From JBMOMT01 sp049324835 (GTDB lineage: Bacteria > Chloroflexota > Anaerolineae > CAYNKW01): 10,519 bases of DNA. Positions 6,135 through 10,519 of this stretch are shown here, piece after piece. The stretch lies in contig JBMOMT010000047.1 of NCBI GenBank assembly GCA_049324835.1, positions 1 through 10,519 on the forward strand, read 5' to 3'. The notes beneath the pieces are model-generated. The model ran no database searches, was not told the DNA's origin, and saw only the letters and a list, made by a program, of their open reading frames with translations. A program made the position numbers and the translations under genes. Position 1 is the stretch's first letter, and each line of letters begins with the position of its first letter.

Positions 6135-8437
6135 TCGATGCGCGGCGTGTGGCCCAATTTCACCAGCTCGTCGCGCAGGGCGTCGATGGCATCACTTTGA
6201 ATGGCAATGAGGCGCGGCGAAAACTGGAAAACCATGTGTTGGGCCAGACTGGTGGAAGCGAGCAGCTCCTGCAAGGCGAAATCGTCGGCAAACTCGATCA
6301 GTGTCACCTCGTCGTAGAGATGCACCTGGCCGTAGCTCCTGGCCCAGGCCAGAATCTGTCCCCGCAGCGGCTCTGGCACCGGGTTGCCGCTGTGCTCCTG
6401 CAGGGCATCCAGAACCGCCTGCCCTGTCCAACCCTGCTCGAAAGCGCCGCGGACGCTCTCGGACGTGAGGCGATAACGAAACGCCTGTACCGAGGCTTCT
6501 TGCAGCCGGGCAGCGACGTTTAACACATCGTAAGCGCCGCTGCTGGCATAACCGGTGCGGGCCTCGACGACGCCGTCGCCGTGAACGGTCAACGCCGGCC
6601 CCTCGGGCCGAGCAGTCGCCTGACCCGGGTCAGGGCGCAGCCCAAGCAAATAACTGCCCAGTTCCGTGATCTGAAAAGCCATCGCCCCTTTGGGTGTGGT
6701 TGCCAATTTTATCACACCCAGCCAGCTCAACGGCCCCTCCAGGCAGGCCGAGATAAAGGGCGCGTAACCCAGCTCCCAATCGGCGGCTTTGTCTGGTGAG
6801 AGCCGATAATCACTTTCGGCGGTCTCTAGCCACCAGGCGTGATGCGCCACCGGCTGCGTATTGTGTAAATAGTCGGGCCAGAACCGGCTCAAGAGTTGAC
6901 GGAGATCGGCGATGCGATACCACTTGCCGGGCGATAGCCGCTGGAGCAACAGCACCACGATCAGGCGAGCCTGGGCCAGTTCTACCAAGAGATCGTTGTA
7001 GGTCAGGTCGAATTGGGCCAGGCTGCGCCGCAGCCGCAGCCCTTTGGTATGCCGCAACACCAGGCTCATCTCTGACCATTGAAGGGTCTGCAGCCAGGCG
7101 CTAAAAAGAGCTTGCAGCCGGTCGGCATCGGCATGGCTCAGAAAAGCAGTCATCCGTCCGGGCACAGTCTGGATCGGCTCACCATACTGCCAGTTGACCA
7201 GCCCCAAAGTGGTCAGCAGCGAAAAGGTGAAATCCAGAATCTCACCGTCGACAGCGGTGCGTCGGCGCAGCGAGGCCAGATCGTCCTCCGTCAGAGGTGG
7301 AGGCAGAAACTGCACACTCAGACCCTGCCGTGAGTCAGGATACCAGTAGCGTTTGCTCTTTTCCAGAGCGGCCAGCTCGTCTGGGGGGTTCAACCAACTT
7401 TTGAGGCTGGGCCAGCGATTTTCCAGGTCGCTCTTGGGAGGCAGGGCGCGCGCTTTGTGGGGCGTTTGCGCCAGATATTGCCACACGTCGTAGGCCACCT
7501 GGGTCAGGGCAAAAGGCGGCGTTTGCTGAAGCTCCAGCCTGTCTTCAGCCCCAACCGACGGTGAAAGCAGGCCTGACCAGGGCGGCAAACGACGGACGAC
7601 CGCCGTGGGCATGCGGTAGGCCATCATTCCTCGCGGTCTGGTTGACAGGATCAGGCCGTTTTCGCCAAAACGCTGCAGCATGGCAACAGCCTCTTGCTCG
7701 GAGCGCCGGCCATTGAGGCGGCGCAGTGTCTTTTTGATGCCCTCCTCCAACGCGGGCACCACACTACAACGCAGAGCCAGGAATTCCAACACCAGGCGGT
7801 GGTCATCGTCCCATGCCTGCACCACAGCGCCGAGGTCGCCAGCGGTGAGATACAGTTCGGCAAGCTGATCGACGAGATCGTCCTTGCGGGTGCCATGCAG
7901 TTTCCACCCACGGCTGCGGGCTATCGCCCGCAGTTGCTGGATCGTCTGTTCCTGCAACAGGCTCCGCAGATCTCGCTCGATGCTTTGGGTATGGGTTACC
8001 TGGATCGCTCCCGGGCCTTGCGGGCGGAAAGGGGGCCTGTCTGGCGCCAACGGCCTGCCAGGGGGGCCAGGCGCAACATCCACAGCCAACTCGTCGACAT
8101 GGTCCAGCAGACCTTCGGGCAGCACGTCGCTAACCTGGAGAAACTCGTCCGGGTCCAAGATCCAGTTGAGCAGCAACGCCGCCACGTGCTCACACCAACT
8201 GCTGCTGCCGCAGCTGCAGGCCGCTTCACCACTGCCGGACGTGACCCGGACGAACACCTCGTAAGGGGCGTCATCGTCGCCCACCACCTCGGCGAAAAGA
8301 GTCGAACCCTGACGGAACGGTGTCAGCACGTGGCCATTACGAACAAGCCGCCGGGCCAGGTTCCACGTCTGGCCATCAAAGAGGTGTTGGATCTGGGATT
8401 CGGTCAGATTCCACAGCGCTTCAGGAACGGCGGTCAC
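6131..8437 (-). CDS. SWIM zinc-finger, SAP-like, XPB-type accessory-domain protein
   Basis: This is a 768-residue protein. A SWIM zinc finger is clear near the N-terminus: C74-S-C76-x5-C82-E-H84. SWIM fingers bind one zinc and mediate DNA or protein contacts. After a Pro-rich linker (about 122-144) comes a SAP-like helix pair (about 162-196, with LRAIARSRGWKLHGTRKDDL), usual for DNA binding. The C-terminus (about 615-766) is one XPB-type accessory domain with Y655, the GWT at 669-671 and P688 at the standard spacing. Residues 561-600 parallel residues 411-467 of the downstream gene product, so the two are paralogous over their C-terminal halves. No ATPase or nuclease motif was seen. The GTG start at 8437 overlaps the helicase stop as GTGA, with GGAG 8 bases upstream inside the helicase gene. 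I infer a DNA-targeting subunit working with the helicase. Confidence 0.85.
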   Translation of the reverse strand: MTAVPEALWNLTESQIQHLFDGQTWNLARRLVRNGHVLTPFRQGSTLFAEVVGDDDAPYEVFVRVTSGSGEAACSCGSSSWCEHVAALLLNWILDPDEFLQVSDVLPEGLLDHVDELAVDVAPGPPGRPLAPDRPPFRPQGPGAIQVTHTQSIERDLRSLLQEQTIQQLRAIARSRGWKLHGTRKDDLVDQLAELYLTAGDLGAVVQAWDDDHRLVLEFLALRCSVVPALEEGIKKTLRRLNGRRSEQEAVAMLQRFGENGLILSTRPRGMMAYRMPTAVVRRLPPWSGLLSPSVGAEDRLELQQTPPFALTQVAYDVWQYLAQTPHKARALPPKSDLENRWPSLKSWLNPPDELAALEKSKRYWYPDSRQGLSVQFLPPPLTEDDLASLRRRTAVDGEILDFTFSLLTTLGLVNWQYGEPIQTVPGRMTAFLSHADADRLQALFSAWLQTLQWSEMSLVLRHTKGLRLRRSLAQFDLTYNDLLVELAQARLIVVLLLQRLSPGKWYRIADLRQLLSRFWPDYLHNTQPVAHHAWWLETAESDYRLSPDKAADWELGYAPFISACLEGPLSWLGVIKLATTPKGAMAFQITELGSYLLGLRPDPGQATARPEGPALTVHGDGVVEARTGYASSGAYDVLNVAARLQEASVQAFRYRLTSESVRGAFEQGWTGQAVLDALQEHSGNPVPEPLRGQILAWARSYGQVHLYDEVTLIEFADDFALQELLASTSLAQHMVFQFSPRLIAIQSDAIDALRDELVKLGHTPRIE

Positions 8438-10221
8438 CTGTCATCTCCATCGCTAAACTCGCCGTCGATGACCAGCGCCCCGGCCGGCAACAGCCTCGAG
8501 ACCGGCGCGCCGGCCTCCACGTCCAACACCACCGGCTCGTAAGCGGCCACTTCGTGATCGTAAAGAATCTCGTAACGATAACCCTCTTCGGTGAGAAAGA
8601 GCTGTCGTCTGGCGGCAAACTCTTGATCTCGCGTATCACGGCTGACCAGGGTGTAAAAATGGGCCAGCAGTCCGTGCTTCTTGGGGCGCAAGATGCGCCC
8701 CAGGCGCTGCGCCTCTTCCTGGCGCGAGCCGAACGTACCGGAAACCTGTATGGCGACGTTGACGTCGGGCAGATCGACGGAAAAATTGGCCACCTTGGAC
8801 ACCACCAACACCCCCAGATCGCCGCGCCGGATCTGCTCGAACAGCTTCTGACGTTCGCCAACCGGCGTCTTGCCGGTGATCAGCGGCGCGCCGATGGTGC
8901 GGGCGATCTCTTTTAACTGATCCAGATAAGTGCCGATGACGAGCACCGTGTCCTCGCGGTGTTTGAGCAACAACTGCCGCAACACCTGCAACTTGGCCGG
9001 GTTCTCGGCGGCGAGGCGATATTTCTCGCGCTGATCCGCCAGGGCGTATGCCATACGTAGATCGTCGGGCAGAGGCATGCGGATCTCGTGACACTCGGCG
9101 GTGGCGATCCAGCCCTGCTTCTCCAGGTCTTTCCAGGGCACGTCGTACTTTTTGGGGCCGATGAGTGAAAAGACGTCGGTCTCGCGGCCATCCTCGCGGA
9201 TGAGGGTGGCGGTGAGGCCCAGCCGCCGCCGGGCCTGGATCTCGGCGGTGATACGAAACACCGGCGCGGGCAGCAGGTGCACCTCGTCGTAGATGATCAG
9301 CCCCCAGTCGCGCTCGCTGAACAACCGGAAATGGGGAAAATCGTCACTGCGCCGTTTGCGGTGGGTGAGGATCTGGTAGGTGGTGATGGTCACCGGGCGG
9401 ATCTCTTTGATCAGGCCCGAATACTCGCCGATGTCGTCGGGTGAGAGATCGGTTTTGTCCAGCAACTCGTCGATCCACTGCCGCACGGCCACCGTGCTGG
9501 GCGTGAGGATGAGCGTGGCCGCTTGCAGCTTTTCCATCACTCCCATGCCCACCATCGTCTTGCCCGCGCCGCAGGGCAGCACGATCACCCCACTGCCGCC
9601 GCGAGCCTGACCGCCGGCGTAAAAAACTTCCACCGCCTGGCGCTGGTATTGCCGCAGGCCAAACGTCTTGCCAGAGCGGGCCAACGGCAGCAGGTGGAAG
9701 GGCAGCGCAGCGCCGTCCACGTAACCGGCCAGGTCCTCGGCCGGGAAGCCGATCTGCACCAACGCCTGTTTGACGTGCCCCCGCTGCGAGGCATCCACCT
9801 GGAGGGTCAGATCGTCCACCCGGTGAATGATGAACGGCTGCATCTGTTTGTGCCGACCGATCTCGACGATGAGCGGGGCGTCGTCGGACACCAGCAGCAG
9901 AGCGTCGTCGCGCATGATCAGCTTGACGCGGCCAAAACGGGCGACGTAATCGAAAATATCCACCCGCACGTTGCCGGGCAGATCGTATTTGCTATATTGC
10001 TCCAGCGCGCCCACGATGCCCTCAGCCGTCAGACCGGCGGCGGCAGCGTTCCACAACGAAAGTGGCGTGATGCGGTAGGTGTGAATGTGCTCCGGGCTTT
10101 TTTCCAGTTCGGCAAAGCGGGCCAGCCAGTCGCGCGCCGGCTCGTAGAGATCGTTGTTGACCTCCAGCAGCACCGATTTGTCGCTTTGCACGATGATCGG
10201 ATTTTGGGCGTTATAGGCCAT
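8434..10221 (-). CDS. XPB/Ssl2-type SF2 DNA helicase
   Basis: This 595-residue protein (numbered from the ATG at 10221) is the first gene of the operon. Residues about 9-162 are an XPB-type accessory domain (Y49, GLT at 63-65, P82). The RecA-like core follows with motif I PCGAGKT (216-222), the DEVH box (312-315), motif III TAT, the RED triplet (R342-E343-D344) that marks XPB proteins, and motif VI QRLGRILRP (505-513). XPB family enzymes are ATP-driven 3'-5' translocases that open duplex DNA; eukaryotic XPB acts in TFIIH, and archaeal XPB pairs with the nuclease Bax1. Bacterial XPB roles are less settled, with repair most likely. All core motifs are intact, so it should be active. The start is ATG 10221 with GGAG 5 bases upstream. 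A TTG at 10263 would add 14 residues but falls inside the arm of an inverted-repeat element. Confidence 0.95.
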   Translation of the reverse strand: MAYNAQNPIIVQSDKSVLLEVNNDLYEPARDWLARFAELEKSPEHIHTYRITPLSLWNAAAAGLTAEGIVGALEQYSKYDLPGNVRVDIFDYVARFGRVKLIMRDDALLLVSDDAPLIVEIGRHKQMQPFIIHRVDDLTLQVDASQRGHVKQALVQIGFPAEDLAGYVDGAALPFHLLPLARSGKTFGLRQYQRQAVEVFYAGGQARGGSGVIVLPCGAGKTMVGMGVMEKLQAATLILTPSTVAVRQWIDELLDKTDLSPDDIGEYSGLIKEIRPVTITTYQILTHRKRRSDDFPHFRLFSERDWGLIIYDEVHLLPAPVFRITAEIQARRRLGLTATLIREDGRETDVFSLIGPKKYDVPWKDLEKQGWIATAECHEIRMPLPDDLRMAYALADQREKYRLAAENPAKLQVLRQLLLKHREDTVLVIGTYLDQLKEIARTIGAPLITGKTPVGERQKLFEQIRRGDLGVLVVSKVANFSVDLPDVNVAIQVSGTFGSRQEEAQRLGRILRPKKHGLLAHFYTLVSRDTRDQEFAARRQLFLTEEGYRYEILYDHEVAAYEPVVLDVEAGAPVSRLLPAGALVIDGEFSDGDDR

Positions 10222-10250
10222 CTTTTCTCCAAATCGACACATTACCAGCC

Positions 10251-10394
10251 TCAGTAGATCCAATGTTTAGACCTGACAGGTTTTTCATAGTGGCTAACCA
10301 GCAAAATCACCTTGATTATCAACTGCATTGGCCCCAAAAAGTGTCTCTAAAAACCTGTCAGGTCTTGTAGTCCTCAAGAATTTGGATCTACTGA
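10251..10394. mobile_element. 144-bp nested inverted-repeat element (MITE/REPIN-like)
   Basis: Outer arms TCAGTAGATCCAA (10251-10263) and its exact complement (10382-10394) are 13 bp. Inner arms (10269-10285 and 10349-10365) are a perfect 17-bp inverted repeat, each containing the self-palindrome ACCTG-A-CAGGT. The loop is 63 bases and has no coding potential. No clear target-site duplication is visible. The nested design fits a non-autonomous miniature element or a REP doublet. It lies 30 bases upstream of the helicase start codon, so the operon's promoter is probably within it (a GATAAT on the minus strand at 10315-10320 is one weak candidate) or beyond it. Confidence 0.65.
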
Positions 10395-10461
10395 CTCGAC
10401 TTTTGCAGTGACATAACCTGACCCTGCAACACGTTAACAACGAGATACTCGAGGCAAGGGC

Positions 10462-10512
10462 TTTACTCGAATTGCCAATAGTGGTAACATGAGTCTAAAA
10501 CTGGATAGGAGG
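10462..10512 (+). promoter_or_regulatory. Promoter-like sequence and ribosome-binding site of a gene beyond the window
   Basis: AGGAGG at 10507-10512 is a strong Shine-Dalgarno sequence. Only 7 bases remain to the window end, so a plus-strand start codon is expected right at or just past the edge. Upstream, TTTACT (10462-10467) and TAACAT (10485-10490) are 17 bp apart and each match 4 of 6 consensus bases, a plausible weak promoter. The gene would be divergent from the helicase operon. Confidence 0.4.
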
Positions 10513-10519
10513 CAGAGCC

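Noticed and set aside
7694..8542. 282-codon plus-strand frame opposite the SWIM gene and helicase 3' end
   Set aside because: It runs opposite the clear SWIM finger and SAP-like coding sequence, shows biased composition and has no ribosome-binding site or motif.
3747..10221. Known phage-defence system
   Set aside because: The operon has a helicase and partners but no nuclease, methylase, protease or other effector domain that I can see, and no defence genes in the window, so a defence label is not supported.
10251..10394. CRISPR-like repeat interpretation of the ACCTGACAGGT copies
   Set aside because: There are only two copies, in inverted orientation, with no regular spacers and no cas genes.

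Overview
The window is about 60% G+C and comes from a bacterium, most likely of the phylum Chloroflexota (Anaerolineae/Caldilineae-like). That assignment is an inference from gene content (an XPB-type helicase next to helicase-associated-domain proteins, a membrane-anchored YceI protein with a Pro/Thr/Ala linker, a secreted YckD/DUF2680-like protein) and from an ACCTGACAGGT-type intergenic inverted repeat. No marker gene here settles it.

Left part, plus strand (1-2093): the last 35 codons of an unrecognised gene, then a YceI-family protein tethered to the membrane (111-986). A 342-base regulatory intergenic region follows. It holds two related promoter-like blocks, each with TCTCCAT-type heptamers repeated at 11-bp steps just upstream of a -10-like hexamer, and between them a strong intrinsic terminator. 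Next is a small secreted protein built of two similar helical units (1329-2039), closed by a second strong terminator.

Middle, minus strand (2125-3519): a roughly 12-helix membrane protein whose histidine placement recalls subunit I of haem-copper oxidases but which lacks the usual copper-ligand signatures. It is convergent with the secreted-protein gene. Upstream of it lie a degenerate inverted repeat and a hairpin.

Right part, minus strand (3747-10221): a compact three-gene operon transcribed right to left. The order is an XPB/Ssl2-type SF2 helicase, then a SWIM zinc-finger plus SAP-like protein, then a long helicase-associated protein. Adjacent genes overlap by GTGA, so translation is probably coupled. 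All three proteins carry the same roughly 150-residue XPB-type accessory domain: one copy in the helicase, one in the SWIM protein and two in tandem in the third. The two non-helicase proteins are also similar across their C-terminal halves. The operon looks like a dedicated multi-subunit DNA-remodelling or repair machine, and it is the strongest candidate here for an under-described system. No nuclease motif was seen in it.

Right edge (10222-10519): a 144-bp nested inverted-repeat element (MITE/REPIN-like) sits immediately upstream of the helicase operon. Beyond it a promoter-like sequence and an AGGAGG ribosome-binding site point to a plus-strand gene that begins just past the window.
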